Source: Cricetomys ansorgei
Taxonomy: Eukaryota > Chordata > Mammalia > Rodentia > Nesomyidae
Reading direction: 5' to 3'
Assembly: GCA_026225945.1 (NCBI GenBank)
Contig: JAMJFZ010000877.1
Coordinates: 60,001-124,000 of the forward strand
DNA: 64,000 nt
A model generated the notes under the pieces. That model had not been told where the DNA came from. It did no database searches and saw only the letters and a program-made list of their open reading frames with translations. Shown piece after piece: positions 13,241 through 26,030 of this stretch; within the stretch, counting starts at the first letter, position 1; each line of letters opens with the position of its first letter. Made by a program: the position numbers and the translations under genes.

Positions 13241-13460
13241 GGACTGGAGAGATGAGTGAGCAGTGAAAAGTACTTATTGCTCCTCCAGTAGACCTGAGTT
13301 CAGTTCCGAGCACCTACTTCAGGTGGCTTACAACAACCTATAACTCCATCTTCAAAGGACCAGATACCTCTGGCCTCTAAGGACACATGTACTCATGTGT
13401 AGTATATACAGCCACACACATCTACACATGATTTAAAAGAATAAAAAATAAATCATTTTA
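13241..13460 (+). mobile_element. B2 SINE
   Basis: GGGACTGGAGAGATGAGTGAG, GACCTGAGTTCAGTTCCGAG and CTCTGGCCTCTAAGGACACA follow B2, and an AATAAAAAATAAAT tail follows. Confidence 0.9.
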
Positions 13461-13929
13461 AAGCATTAAAATGTGTTAAAAATAAGTCAGTATTAATGTT
13501 AAATATGGTCTTTAAGCTCATGCTATAAGCATGCATTCTCATGTGCATTTTCCCATAAATAAGTAATGATTTGGGGGAAACGGAGCAAATTTAACTCCCC
13601 AATTAGCAGCTTTTACAATCTCCCCTGATTCTCTGGCTTTTTTGACCAAAATTAAATATTTTTTATTTAATATTTATCTGTGAAGTCATCAGGTAGGCTA
13701 CCTTTCTACCAGTATCTAGAATGTTTTTTTTTTAAAGTATAAAATTTATATCTGATTTCCTGAGCTTCTTAAGCATAGCTGTAGCTAGGGCTGTCCAAAG
13801 TGGTTTGTACCAGAGTTTTACCAACATAAGCTTTGCTAAACCCTAGATGCCCTCAGAGTCTGTTCCATGTAGGACACAGAGGAAGCACTTCTCTTGGTGG
13901 TCCCCAAGACCGCTGTAAACAATGATAGT

Positions 13930-14960
13930 AAGGCAAGGGTGTGAAACAAATGGCTGTGATTGGTTCAAATATTCCCTATCAGGCTATAGAATCATGCCAC
14001 TCAGACTCAGTGAGTCAGATGGGAGACATTCTCCTGTGCTGCCTCCTTTGGTGTTTGATCATTAGGCTCCATAGATGGCTTCTCTTGAGTGGGCTTTTCT
14101 TGCCTACTTTCAGTTATGCAGGCAGAGCTGGCAACGTGAAGAAAGAGGCATGAGAGACCGCAGGATGATGGGGATAGCACAGAGAACAGCAGTGGCAGAA
14201 ACAGCAGATCCAACAGAAAAACCAAACATAGCTGAAATGTTTAAGAGTAGCCATGGTAGGAAGAAGGGCAGGGAAAGTAAAGGAATGGCAAAAGAAGACA
14301 GAGCCTGAGACTGAAGAAGAATAAATGGATACAAGGAGCCAAAGAACAGAAACTGCAGGACCTGGTCACTGGAAGACTTCCAAGATAACTGTCATGTCCA
14401 TAGAAGAATGGGTCCCAGACCACAGGCCATGAACTGTGATACCAGCTGATGATAATGGCTAAGAAATCTTGACCTCTTAGGCCTACTCAAGAGCTATAGA
14501 ACTGTCTACTGCAAAAGGCTCAGCAATCCCAATAAATAATCCTACCTAAGTAGCCGCAACACCTGCCACCAAGGAACCCTGACCTACTAGGCCTATACGA
14601 GAACTGTTCATTTTTTGGAGTGAAGGGTTCTGATACTACAGGTTGCATCAAGATTACAACACCAAAAAGCATCAACTGCAATTCATTCTTCAAGAATGAC
14701 AGGAACTGTTCCACATAAAATAAAATATGCATAGACCGAAAGGACCCCAGCCAAAATGACTGTTGAAAATCCAATACCCTGAATACACCTAAGTGTATGT
14801 GAGTAGCTTGAAAGCTGGTGTAAAAAGATTCACCACCATTCCACCTAGAAGTTCTTTGAGCCACCATGCACAGATAAGCAAGCCCTCTGTAAGGACTGGA
14901 GTTTGTTCCTAGGGAATCTTGATTCCGAAGCTGCTGAGACAAATAACTAAGCTAAGAGAC
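13930..14960. repeat. Unrecognised repeat-like segment with an internal duplication
   Basis: Two stretches resemble each other: 14470-14520 (CTTGACCTCTTAGGCCTACT) and 14577-14627 (CCTGACCTACTAGGCCTATA). The region is open in several frames on both strands, which fits low stop density rather than a gene. A retroviral LTR or other dispersed repeat is possible, but I cannot name one. Confidence 0.3.
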
Positions 14961-14982
14961 AAACAAAGGCCCCAGTTTCCTT

Positions 14983-15376
14983 TTCTACTGGTGTGATAAA
15001 CACCACAGACAAAAGCAATTTGTGGAGGAAAAGACTTACTTGGATAACAATTCCAGGTCATGGCCCATCACTGACAGAGGACAAGGCAGGAGCTCAAACA
15101 GGAATTTGGAGGCAGGAACTGAAGCAGAAGCCATGAAGGAACACAATTTGTTCTCCGGGTTCTTATTGGTCCAGCTTTCTTGCATCTCCCAGGACCACCG
15201 TACACAGGGATGGCATCATTCATGGTGGACTGGGCCTTCCCTCATCAATCATTAATCAAGAAAATGCCTCCATAGACTTGCCTACAGGCCAGTCTGATGG
15301 AGGCATTTTCTTGAGGTTCCCTTTTCCCAGATGACCCTCACTTGTATCAAGTTGACATAAAAATAACCAGCATAGG
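14983..15376 (-). mobile_element. Rodent hAT-type non-autonomous DNA element
   Basis: Read on the minus strand it begins near AGTTGGTTATTTTTATGTCA-like sequence, contains CATTTTCTTGATTAATGATTG and ends toward GGTGTTTATCACACCAG. It is the same family as 27190-27520, 36890-37272, 47455-47660 and 54143-54497. The open frame at 15022-15255 is repeat-derived. Confidence 0.75.
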
Positions 15377-15824
15377 TTCTTTATGGAAATTCATACAAGG
15401 AAAGTAGATTGTAACTCCAGAAAAAAAATGCTTTATTGTGTAATGTTGGGGATTAAACAGCTCAATTCACATGTCTGCCTGGAAGCTGTACCATTAGTCA
15501 CCACCAAGGCAGCCTAACCTAAGCCTTACACAAGAATATGACATTTAAAAAGCTGAGAAGATTGATAATCAAGTGCTAGCTAGACATTCAACCACAGGGC
15601 TACATTCTAAGCCCTGGGAAACCTGTTTTTAAATTCAACCCAAAGATGACTTTCACCTGCCCAGACTGCTTTTCTGAAAGAGAAATTGCCTCCGAATACA
15701 GTCAGATTGCTTCCCCACACACTTAGTTCTTGGTAATGGCCTGTTCACCACGTATACTATGGAGCTGGGTCGAATAAGATGAACAATATTTCTATTCCTA
15801 AAGATGTCTTTATACAATCATTTT

Positions 15825-16100
15825 TACAAAGGGTTGGCAAACATTTTCTAGTAGAGAACAACTAGTAAACATTTTAGACTTTTAGGGCCAAGGCCCAACT
15901 CATCATTGTGTGTATACAGCAATTACGACAACAATCTCTTACATTTTATTGACAAATGTTATGAAGTACAATTCTTTTTCTATTTTCATAAAATACACAT
16001 AATAATGAGAATAAAAGAATTTTAAAGTATATATGATATTTAAGCTAAGGTCCAAATTTATTAGTCTTATTATAAAAATTGATAATAGTAGCCCTCACCT
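15825..16100 (+). mobile_element. Ancient hAT-Charlie-type repeat, left part
   Basis: GGGTTGGCAAACATTTTCTA and TTTTAGACTTTTAGGGCCA follow a mammalian-wide hAT repeat whose ends contain GGTCGGCAAACT. The right end may survive past the L1 tail at about 16810-16860. Confidence 0.5.
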
Positions 16101-16324
16101 TACACTTTAAGTTTTAAGAAGGGCCCTTACTGAGATGTATGAATTTTAAAGACTAGGAACACAGTGGTGTAAAATTTCTTAATACTTTCCAAGCTATGTT
16201 TCTGCCCTTAAAAATATTTGAAACTGGCAAATCAGTAGGAAGAAAAGAGTCCCAAGAGCAGGCAAACTTGTCAGAGGCACACCCACTCCTACTGTTAGGA
16301 GTCCCATAAAAACACTCAACTATC

Positions 16325-16800
16325 AACCATAACACATGTGCAGGGGGCCTAGTGGAGACCCATGCAGGCTCCGTGATTGCTGCCTCAGTCTCTGTGAGCC
16401 CCCAGTCTCTAAGAGCCCTGCTTAGCTGATTCTGTGGGCCATGTTCTTCTGATGACCTTGACCCTCAGGTTCTTATAATCCCTTCTCCTCTTCATTCATG
16501 GAGTTCTCCAAGCTCTGGGGGAAGGGATCCGATGGAGATTTCCAATTTGGTCTCTCTCTCCACCTGATTTTTGGCTGTGGGACTGTGTGTCTGATGCCAA
16601 GCCTAATTGCATCCTATTGTGCCATGTATGGCTGACAGCCCTGGGAGGCCTGCTCCCTTCTAAAAGGAATTGGAGAGACAGTGGAACTGGAGGAAAGGGT
16701 AAGTGGGGGGACTAGGCAGAATGGAGGGAGGGGGAATGGGTCAGGATGTTTTATATGAGAGAATAAATAAATAAATTAATTAATCAATTAGTTAAAATTT
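16325..16800 (+). mobile_element. L1 3' UTR and tail
   Basis: The block from ACATGTGCAGGGGGCCTAG, through TGGAGTTCTCCAAGCTCTGG, to the G-rich AGGGAGGGGGAATGGG and the AATAAATAAATAAATTAATT tail is a rodent L1 3' end. Confidence 0.75.
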
Positions 16801-17179
16801 AAAAAAAAATAATTGAAACTGGGGGTCCTAGAAAAGGTTTACAAACTACTAGACATTCATTCAAGGCTTCTACAGGACTTGTGACCCTAAGATTAAGACC
16901 TCAGGGACTCTGTTATCATATCTACCCCGATCAATAACGTTCAATAAAATGATGGCTAACTAATCTGCACAGATGCCACTGAAAACCCACTAAACTGTAC
17001 TCTTCAAATGAGTCATTTGTATGGTATGTGTATTTCATCATATCAAACATACTTTCTCAGTTTGGGGTCCAAACACTGCTTATACAAACTTCCTATGGTG
17101 TTCTCATAGCTACTTCACATGGAGAATGTCTGGAGGATCTGAGATCAGATTACATCTCTGTGTTGGAGAAGCTAAAGGG

Positions 17180-17260
17180 CTTAATCCTCATTTTCCACCT
17201 ATATAATATGGGGATAGTAAGTAATAATATTTACCTGGATAAACTAAAAGGAATGTCTAA
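17180..17260 (+). mobile_element. MIR SINE fragment
   Basis: CCTCATTTTCCACCTATATA and ATATGGGGATAGTAAGTAAT match the MIR core region. Sequence between 16860 and 17180 and from 17260 to 17570 is otherwise anonymous. Confidence 0.5.
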
Positions 17261-17569
17261 TGTAAAATTCCCTCAAGGATTCCTGTCAAAAATTCATCTT
17301 TTAAAATGATGGGTTTTACATCAAATGTAAAACCAAATAGAAAGTATTATATACTTCAAAATATCCAAGTGTTTGAAAGCTGCATGTACTATGTTCTATT
17401 CTGTATTATATTTTATACTGGAGTGTATTTTTACCACTCATAGATTATATTGCCATAAGTTGTTTTTCCTTGCAGCTTATGGCAAAGATAATCCTCACGT
17501 GGCACTTACATAAAAGAGTCAGTTTCTGATCTAAAGTTTTGATTTATAAACCCTAACTGATTCGATCTT

Positions 17570-17745
17570 CACATGAGTTCTTTGAGTTAGTGTTATTATT
17601 TTTAAATTACTAATAAGGAAAGCAAAGTAAAGAGGTTATTCAATAAGTTGTCCGTGGCCACACAGTTATTAAGTGGTGAAGCTAGGATTCAAATTACAAT
17701 TCACTGCCTCAAATGATGCTGTTCCTTTTACTCTTGTTGACTTTC
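17570..17745 (+). mobile_element. MIR SINE
   Basis: GTGGCCACACAGTTATTAAG, GAAGCTAGGATTCAAATTAC and the end GCTGTTCCTTTTACTC follow the MIR 3' half in order. Confidence 0.75.
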
Positions 17746-18091
17746 CAAAATTTTAGCACACTGTGAAACAATATGTCCAGGTCATCTCAGCTCCATCACT
17801 GTCAAACCTGGGGCTGGGGACTGCTTCAGTTTCTTTTCCTCCTACTTGTGCACATGGACCAAATTAGAACGTTAGCTACTGCAGTGGACTTTAAGCTTTG
17901 TGATAGCATTGTTTTTCTTTGCATGATAGATATGGCATCCTTTCTTCTTGGCTATAAGCCAAAAATATTCCTGATTTCCTCAATTAGGAGGGATTGTGAT
18001 GACAAGGCATAGAAAGAAAGTATAGATTGGTAGTGCCAGAGAGGCACTCACCTAACCACTCAGTCACCATACATATCATACAAGCATGTAT

Positions 18092-18152
18092 ACATTTATA
18101 TATTATATATTATAATAATATATAATTATATAAATATAATACTATATATATA

Positions 18153-18232
<80 letters not shown>
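18092..18232. repeat. Compound (TA)n-(GA)n microsatellite
   Basis: An AT-rich run becomes pure TA from about 18155 to 18203 and switches directly to GA until 18232. 17750-18090 and 18235-18790 show no gene. Confidence 0.95.
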
Positions 18233-18236
<4 letters not shown>

Positions 18237-18794
18237 TACCCATGTATTTGACTAGTAATTGAGAAATAGAAAATCCTCAGAAAATGTGGACAGTTACTAG
18301 TATTAGTAGCAATACTGGGCCTACCTTTCATGTTTTCTGACCTAGGTTGAATATTTTCCCCCAACAAAATGAAAAGTTTCTTCTAGTTTTCATCCCTGTC
18401 GCTTCAGAATGTATTCTGTAGGACTGAGGAGAACTGATACCTAGTTACATCCTATGATACTTAAATTCAGAGCCAAGCATATGAATATTATTCACAATGA
18501 CAGACAGGAATTCACTTGAAAAATAATCAGCAGCCATGTGGATTTTTATGTATAATTGATGTAGGAAGACACAGAAGGAGGGGAGGGGAGGCACAGAGAG
18601 AAACAGATGAGAAATAAATGAAACATAAAAATGAAAAGGAAAATAGAACATCCATTTTTTATGTGGTTAAGATAAATAGTATTTTCCCAATTACAAGGAA
18701 TTTAGAAAAGTGAATCTTCATTACAAACTGAGTTTTCAGTATTCATCCAGCTCCACTCAGAATATGGACTGTAATACTTGTCTGTGCCTACAAT

Positions 18795-18885
18795 TTTTGT
18801 ATGTGATGCTATGGATCAAATTCAGGGCCTTGTGCATTCTAGTTGAGGGCCCTACTACCACACAACATCGTCATCTCCACCAAGC
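18795..18885 (-). mobile_element. ID-type SINE fragment
   Basis: TCAAATTCAGGGCCTTGTGC and GAGGGCCCTACTACCACACA read as an ID head on the minus strand. Confidence 0.5.
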
Positions 18886-20040
18886 ATCTTGGTATCTAGC
18901 ATTATTTGCTGAAATTTTGAGGAAAAAAGACAATCTCTTTGGACTATTGGACTAGACTTTTACTACTTTGAAGCTATTCAATAAAATTGCCTTCAGAATT
19001 TAAAACCATATGGTAATTTAACTGAGACTTCATACCAGGAGACAAAAAGCCATCAGTGACTGTACAGCTCTTGGGGATATATATTAAGGGATTTAATTAG
19101 ACTATTTGAATTAGAAAAGTTAAGGAGCTATTTGAATAAGAAAAATGTGTTGGTTATGGACGTCTGTTTATTAAGTGGGCTGTTATTGACCTTGCATTTT
19201 ATGATCCATATAAAGGTATGTGTTTATATTTAAAGTCTATTTTTGAATTCTAGAATATCATAATATGGTGGCTCTGCTCCAAGTTTGATTTCTCGCAAAC
19301 ATTCACTCCAGCTGTTACTCCAACTCAGTTTTAACTTCTGGTAAGGTCTACCACTCTTATTCCTTGAAGCATGGGCCACGTTAAATGCTTTTAAGACTTA
19401 TATTGTATGGGTTTGAAGATTTTGACTGCTTTAGAATGATAATGGATTTTAGAGTTGCTTTCTTGATAATTTTCCTTTTTTCCTTCTAAGTTCTGATACT
19501 GCCTTGGAAACATTTTCTGACTTCATGCCACTAAAATGAAACTGCTACTGAAGTCCATTTACATGAACCACCAACCCTTAAATGAATTGGATATGTTCTT
19601 AATGTAGGAACATGGTGTTTCCTGACATTCTGCTAGAAAGATTAAATTGAATTAGGCTGGATAAGTCAACCGTTATAAGGAATGGGAACTGCTAAATTAA
19701 GCTTTAACAAGAGTTACAAATAGGACTGAGCTGAACTAGAAGTGAATAAGGTCATTAAGGCTTCAGCCAGTGAAGGGAAGTTTGGCTTTAATGCTTTTAT
19801 TCAGTGAAGAGGAAAATGAAGTAAAAGCCTATTAATTTTTGTATTTAATAAAGATTACAGAAAAAAATTAAAACTCAACTTTGAAAGAACATTTAAATGA
19901 ACAAGAAATAATTAAACAGGACATAAGGTGCCCATAAATATGTAGAGTCATGTGAATTCAAAAGGAGGATTTTAAATTATTTAAAATACTGAAATAAAAT
20001 AAGAAGCAGAAACAAAATGGCATCATAAAAAAGTTTGAAC
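18886..20040. other. AT-rich non-coding DNA, nothing recognised
   Basis: No long frame, RNA or repeat signature is visible. Confidence 0.45.
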
Positions 20041-20165
20041 TTGTTTGCTGGTTTCAAACTGTCTCTCACTATGTAGACCAGGGTGGCCTTGAACTTGTGA
20101 TCCTATTGCTTACATCTCCTAAGTGCTGAGATTCCACATGTAAAACCACCATATTTACAACCTGA
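20040..20165 (-). mobile_element. B1-type SINE
   Basis: CTCTCACTATGTAGACCAGG and GGCCTTGAACTTGTGATCCT with CTAAGTGCTGAGATTCC are B1 on the minus strand. Confidence 0.75.
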
Positions 20166-20389
20166 ACCATATAAATTTTAGTAAGGGAAAACTGGAAACT
20201 ACATAGACTCATGAAAGTATTTTCATGGCTAGCAATATTAAGAACAGAAAAAAAAACCCATCATACTACACCCACGTAGGAAATAGGATCAGTACTGGAA
20301 ACATTTAATTCTAAAATACCAGTACAGACTTGGACTTTTCCTGCCAACCACAACTGGATATTGGAATATTTAATGTTGAATTATTTAAG

Positions 20390-20515
20390 GTCATGATGGT
20401 ATATGTCTATAATCATAATGTTCAGGAAGCTAAGGCATAAAGTATCTCAGGTTTAAGGCTAGCCTGGGCTACATAGCAAGATCCTATGTCAAGAAATTAT
20501 TTAAATCTTTTTTAT
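20390..20515 (+). mobile_element. Old B1-type SINE
   Basis: TCATGATGGTATATGTCTAT and AGGCTAGCCTGGGCTACATA follow B1 but are strongly mutated. Confidence 0.7.
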
Positions 20516-20557
20516 CTAGTATGAATGGAATATCAAACATTGAATACTACACATCAA

Positions 20558-20712
20558 CGCTGGGCATGGTGGCTCACAGCTATAATCCCAGTGTTCAGGC
20601 AGATCTCTGTGAATTCAAGGCCAGACTGGTCTATATAGTTAGTTCTAGGCCAAACAAAGCAACACAGTAAGACCCTACCTCAAACAAATAAAAACAAAAA
20701 ACAAAAAATCTA
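20558..20712 (+). mobile_element. B1 SINE
   Basis: CGCTGGGCATGGTGGCTCAC opens a B1 that has a short deletion after GTGTTCAGGCAG and a long A-rich tail. Confidence 0.88.
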
Positions 20713-20814
20713 CAGATAAAGGAAAATTGGAACTATAACATGTGATAACAGTCCAGGATAGCAGGCACTAGAACACAGAGGCCCTGAGATAATAACACTC
20801 TGGAGCTGAGGGTC

Positions 20815-20990
20815 TGAGATCTGCTGGGCTGCCTGGATTTGAAGCCTAGTTAAGTTACCCATTAATAGTACATTACCTTGATTATCCTTACATGATCATT
20901 ATGCAAATGGCATAATGATGCCTGTGCCATGGCATTCTTAGGAGAATTAAATACGTTTTTAAAATTTAAGCCATTAAAAAGTACTATCTG
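20815..20990 (+). mobile_element. MIR SINE
   Basis: CTGCCTGGATTTGAAGCCTA, AAATGGCATAATGATGCCTG and GGAGAATTAAATACG follow the MIR layout. Confidence 0.6.
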
Positions 20991-21479
20991 GAATATTCTA
21001 AGTATCATTTTTTTCTTTCAACATGGAAAGCAAAGCAAAGAATCTAGCCCATGGGAACTAGTATGCATTACTAAGAGAGATGATCTAGACACTGAGGTTA
21101 ATGGTCTTCCCAAGTTCCCCTCTCTCAGAAGTGCTAAACATCTGTTTAGTGCTAGGTAAAGTCATTTACAGAATTGAGAGGACAGATGTGCATGCTTTCT
21201 TAACATTTTGGTTATTTAGGTGCAGACATTTTGACTCCATACCCACCTGACACATGTCATGACTCTAAAAAGCACACTTGTATTTGCGCCCCATCAGGCT
21301 ACCCCTCTGACGAGACATTGCTCAGTTCTGCTCCAATTTTGACGTGAGAGGCTGTGGTAGTTATAGGTATCCATGCTGGGCTCTGTATTTCCATTCTGTG
21401 TGTACCCATGTCTTGCCTAGTGTTTCAGTTCTAGTAAACTGCTCCCACCTTATACCTCACTGGCATCCAGTACCTCTTC

Positions 21480-21640
21480 CCTGATTATACAAGGTTTGCT
21501 TTGTGCCATATTGACTACCACTTTTAAATATGACAAAATCCCTGTCAGCATACCCATTTTTCAGGTGAGGAAACTCAACTACATGCTACTGATATGTAGA
21601 ACACCTGGGATTAAAACTCAGGTTACCTGGCATTTTTTTT
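21480..21640 (+). mobile_element. MIR SINE
   Basis: TTTTTCAGGTGAGGAAACTC and CTGGGATTAAAACTCAGGTT match the MIR 3' half. Confidence 0.6.
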
Positions 21641-21717
21641 TTCATCCCTCACATCAGTAAGAACTGAGGCCTTAGGCCTCACTCCTGAGTTTTTCTAATA
21701 AATAAATTCATTTTAAT

Positions 21718-21872
21718 TTTTGTTTTTTTTCGAGGCATGGTTTCTCTGTTGTAGCCCTGGCTGTCCTGGAACTCACTCTGAAGACCAGGCTGGCCTTGAA
21801 CTCACAGATCTGCCTGCCTCTGCCTCCTGAGTGCTGGGATCAAAGTTATATGCCACCACTACCCAGCCATAA
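21718..21872 (-). mobile_element. B1 SINE
   Basis: A T-run is followed by GGCATGGTTTCTCTGTTGTA, CTGTCCTGGAACTCACTCTG and CCTCCTGAGTGCTGGGATCA. This is a full B1 on the minus strand. Frames crossing it are artefacts. Confidence 0.93.
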
Positions 21873-23255
21873 ATAAAATTCTTACTGCAATATTTATACA
21901 ATGTTTGACACTTCAACTTGATTTGGAGAGAACATATAAGAATTTCCATGATCTCACCTGTTCCTTGTGACCTTTGTGTGAGAATGGATGAGTATGAGGA
22001 AACTGAGGCTAAGAGAAAGTACAATAGAAGCACTGATTGGTAGACTCTGATCTTCACCCAGGGTCTTTGGCTGTGTTCTTCCTACCAACTCCAGTATTCT
22101 GTTTCCAGAGCTCAGAAAAGGAAGATCGAATGAGTTATAGACATCCTGATGAATATGTGGTCTAGGCAAGATTTTGAACTGTATAAGTCCTTAGACATAG
22201 GGAAAATTATAAAATAAAGAATAAAAGGAAAATAATGGAAAGGGAACATGAGAAAAGATAAAAATAAAAAGACTTAATAGCCATTTGGGTACAAAGGAAA
22301 GTTAGAAGAAATTTTGTCTCTAAGGTTTCAAATATGAAAAAATAGATCATCAATGTCATTATCAGGAACACAGATGAAAGGGAAAGTGTTTGACACGAAG
22401 ACAACAAAGTTAGCTGTATGGTTATGAATATCAGCTGAAAACTGAACATGAAACTGGAAAAATACATAACTGATGGAAAGATAATGAGCAGCCCCTTTGG
22501 GGTGACACTTAAGCTGTGGGCTGCAGCACTCAGGAAGCAGAGGCAAGAAGATCAGGAGTTCAAAGCTATCCTTTGCTACATATCGAGTTTAAGCCTATCC
22601 CGAGTTGCCTGTATGTTGATGACAAATCACAGGCAAATGAATGAAATGGTTCAGAGTAAATGTTAAACTAAGAGTGGAAATCTACGTGTAAAGGACAAGA
22701 AGACAATGAAACAAAGGGGAAAGTGATAGAAATGTCGATGACTAAGCAGTGTGTAGAAATGGACAACAAAGAAGGAGAAATTTCAAGAAATAAGAACTGA
22801 TCTTCAATGCCGTGTATAGTAAAGGAGACAAATGTAATGAAGAGTGGAAAGGGCATTCATTACTATACTCACCATAATATTATTAATTACACGGGTACAT
22901 TTGCACCTTTCCTAACTAGACAGGAAGAGCACAAAGGCAAACCCAAGTGTCTTTTACAGTAACTCCAGTGCCCAGCTGTTCTGATGCATAGCTGTCACTA
23001 AATAAATGTTTAAATCAAAAGTAAACAAGAAACACAATTGGACCACACAGTAGCATGACAGGGTGGTTGGAAGTACAGTGTCAATAAAATGACAGAGATA
23101 GATGTGACATCATGGGAATTTAAAAGAAAGTACAATCTTAAAAAGGACAATGAGTTGGCAGGAGGGACATCTTGCATGAACTATCTGTTAAAGACTTTTT
23201 CACTGAACCACAAGTGAAACTGTATAAACAAACATCCTTTGTTAGTGAACTATAT
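21873..23255. other. Purine-rich non-coding DNA with a B1 fragment (about 22520-22610, plus)
   Basis: The minus-strand frames at 21773-22856 are long because the plus strand is purine-rich. They carry no recognisable domain. GCAGCACTCAGGAAGCAGAG at 22523 begins a short B1 fragment. Confidence 0.4.
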
Positions 23256-23475
23256 ACGTATCACCTTTGCCAGTGCTAAGGATTGGTCATGCTAGGCAAG
23301 TATTCCACCCAGTGACTATATTATTTTGATACTAGGTCTCACTAAGTTGTCCAAGGTAGCCTTGTACTCACTCTGTAGCCTAGGTAATCCATAAGCTTGC
23401 AACTCTACTGCCTCTGCCTTCCCGTGGCTGAGGTTATGGGTCTGTGTCACCAGACATGGCTACATTTTGTTTCTC
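23255..23475 (-). mobile_element. B4 SINE (ID plus B1 fusion)
   Basis: An ID-like piece (GCTAAGGATTGGTCATGCTA with AGGCAAGTATTCCACCCAGT) adjoins a B1 piece (GTAGCCTTGTACTCACTCTG) in the arrangement of B4. Confidence 0.65.
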
Positions 23476-24230
23476 TAAGAGCCATACCCTCTATCAAGTG
23501 TTCTTTTAGAACTTAAGATGGTCACTAAGATTGTTCAACTTGCAATGGGGTCCGCTTGGTTTATTAATATCTTCTTTAGTGGAATCAGAAGCGCATGATG
23601 GAACATGCAGGAAAAACATGATCAGAAGATATGAAGAAATGAATCAAAAGGAATAAAATAACCCACAGAAAGAGACTTCTTAGGAATGCAACCAGACTTT
23701 GGAGTAAAGAGTTCTGTGAAATCAACTAAAACGTGTGAGTTTGTGTGGGAAGGAGGTGGTAAGAGAGGAAGAGAGAGTACACACACATAACATATGGATG
23801 TACAAATGATGGCTACAAGCAAATCTGCAATAGAAAATACTGAATATGATTAACCATGTGTGTTACACATGTTGGCAAAATAGTCATAACATATGCCATT
23901 GTGTGATAAAGTTGGGCAAATAAACTGCTCATTCCTCATATTTTAAAGCAGTATTTTCCTCCCTTTTTCTTTACATACTAAATAATAAGATAGTAGCTGC
24001 AACAAAAATACTAAAGGTACTCTAAGACATGAACTAGTAGAAAATGAAATCAATTAGAAAACTTTAGCAAACGTGAATAAACTAAATGACAGCATAGCTA
24101 ACCCCCTAAAAGGCTAGCAGAGGATTTCAGGAGCCTGGATATACATAGATAAAAATGAATTTCAGCAACTGAAAGACCAATGAGACTATTTCTCATGTTT
24201 TGTCAATTTTTTATACTAGTTGTTCATATA
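23476..24230. other. Non-coding DNA, nothing recognised
   Basis: The minus-strand frame at 23622-23822 lacks any motif and no other feature stands out. Confidence 0.4.
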
Positions 24231-24231
24231 G

Positions 24232-24232
<1 letters not shown>

Positions 24233-24272
<40 letters not shown>
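24233..24272. repeat. (TA)n microsatellite
   Basis: A pure TA run of about 40 bases lies in AT-rich DNA. Confidence 0.95.
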
Positions 24273-24274
<2 letters not shown>

Positions 24275-24599
24275 TATGGGCATATATAGACTGACATAGG
24301 GACTTAAGGATTATATAATACATATAAGCTATATAATATTTAAGGGTTTCACTAGAGTAATAGGATGACTTCTTGCACATAAGTCATAGAATAGGAAATG
24401 TAATAAACATTCATGGAAACTGTTGTCTAATCAGGTCAAGAATAAAGTTCAAAATGAAAATCTATAATTCCTTCTTTTAGATTATTTTATAGTACTTTAC
24501 ATACACTTTCACATAGAACATTTCAACTCACCATTTTTGAATATATAATTCCTGTTGTCTTTAAGTATACAGATTGATGTATCATGTTGCAAAAATATT

Positions 24600-24855
24600 T
24601 TTCAGCTCTTCATGGTGGGTCCTATAAATCTATAATCTCAGAGCTCAGTTTCATAAGCAGGAGGATTGCCACAACTTTTAGGCTACCCTGGGCTGCGTAG
24701 TTAGACCCTAACTAATACATGTATTTCATTTCAATAAGGAGAGTAGCATTCCCGATTGAAAAACTCTATATTAAAGAGAATTACTATGAGTTTGAGGCCA
24801 GGCTAGGCTACATACGAGTTTCAGATGGGGCTACAAAAGAGAGACCATGTGTCAA
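24600..24855 (+). mobile_element. Two B1-type SINE fragments
   Basis: CTCTTCATGGTGGGTCCTAT to GTTAGACCCTAAC (24603-24715) and GAGTTTGAGGCCAGGCTAGG with CAAACAAACAAGG (24788-24860) are separate old B1 pieces. Confidence 0.6.
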
Positions 24856-25175
24856 ACAAACAAGGAAATCAAAAACAAAAGAAAAGATAATGGAGCTGAA
24901 TGTAAATATAATTTAATAATGATAACTAAAATATCTGAGATTTCAAATAAATGAAAGAAATTCAGAGCAAAAGGACCTTTCATTTAATATAGAGAGAGGC
25001 ATGAGAACTCTCTGGCAAAATGACCAGTACTTTTGCTATGAACCTGATATCTTTCCATCATTAGAAATGGTTGGTTGGCTTTTCAGTCAACTCTACAAGA
25101 TTTCACCTTAAATACTGAATTAAGAAAATACATTGCAACATATTAAACTCCCAGGAGTCTAACAAGAAAGTGTGC

Positions 25176-25186
25176 TGCCTCTCTCT

Positions 25187-25260
<74 letters not shown>

Positions 25261-25262
25261 TA
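25176..25262. repeat. Compound (CT)n-(CA)n microsatellite
   Basis: A CT run to 25239 switches to CA until 25260. The open frame read across it (25170-25424) is a product of the simple repeat. Confidence 0.95.
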
Positions 25263-25834
25263 CATATTATTTTATGTATCCAGCAGTATCAAGTTGTAGA
25301 AAGAATCATTTTCTTTTTTTCTAACCAGGAAACTTCTTCCTACCTCGAACAATTACAAAATACAAAAATACAGAAAGTAAATATCACAGTAGAGATCCCT
25401 AAGACATCAGTCTTACCTCAATAAGGTTAGAACGCTTTTGTAGACTCCCTTTTCTTACAGACATACAAATTGAAGAATCCTGGACTACTTGACCCTCCGG
25501 AAGTGCTAAGAGCAGGAACTTGAAAAACCAGCCTCCCTTGTTCCCATGATATATTTACACGTTAAACACACCCAGTGACACAGAGTAATATTTATCTGTG
25601 GTAGACAGCAATTTCAAGAAGCAAGCAATGTCTATAGAACTGAGCAAGGACAAGGAGAGGAAAGGTAATTAATTTCATCTTGTAAACAACATTTAAGAAG
25701 ATCTTGACATGACACTCTTTTTATACCAATATTATGAAGGTGATTTGTTTTTTTTAATATTCTTTTCTACCCATGAAAAACCCTATTCATACAGATCCTG
25801 AGGGGGAAAGTAGTAACTGTGTCAGGCACTGTTG

Positions 25835-26030
25835 AGAATGCTTTATATGTATTGTCTCCTACATTTCCTCCAAATTATTTGGCACATGATAAAATTATTA
25901 TACACATATTACAAGTGAACAAGAAGAGTAATTTTCTCAGTTACCCAATTAGTAAATCATAGGACCAGAAGCTAAGTGCATCATGTACTTAACCATGACA
26001 CTACACTGAACAATGAGTAAGATTTTCATA
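25835..26030 (+). mobile_element. MIR SINE
   Basis: ATGCTTTATATGTATTGTCT, ACAAGTGAACAAGAAGAGTA and CACTACACTGAAC follow the MIR order. Confidence 0.55.

Noticed and set aside
22207..22856. Minus-strand frames rich in Phe, Leu and Ser, resembling membrane proteins
   Set aside because: The plus strand is purine-rich, which yields such frames by composition. They overlap each other and lack any family signature.
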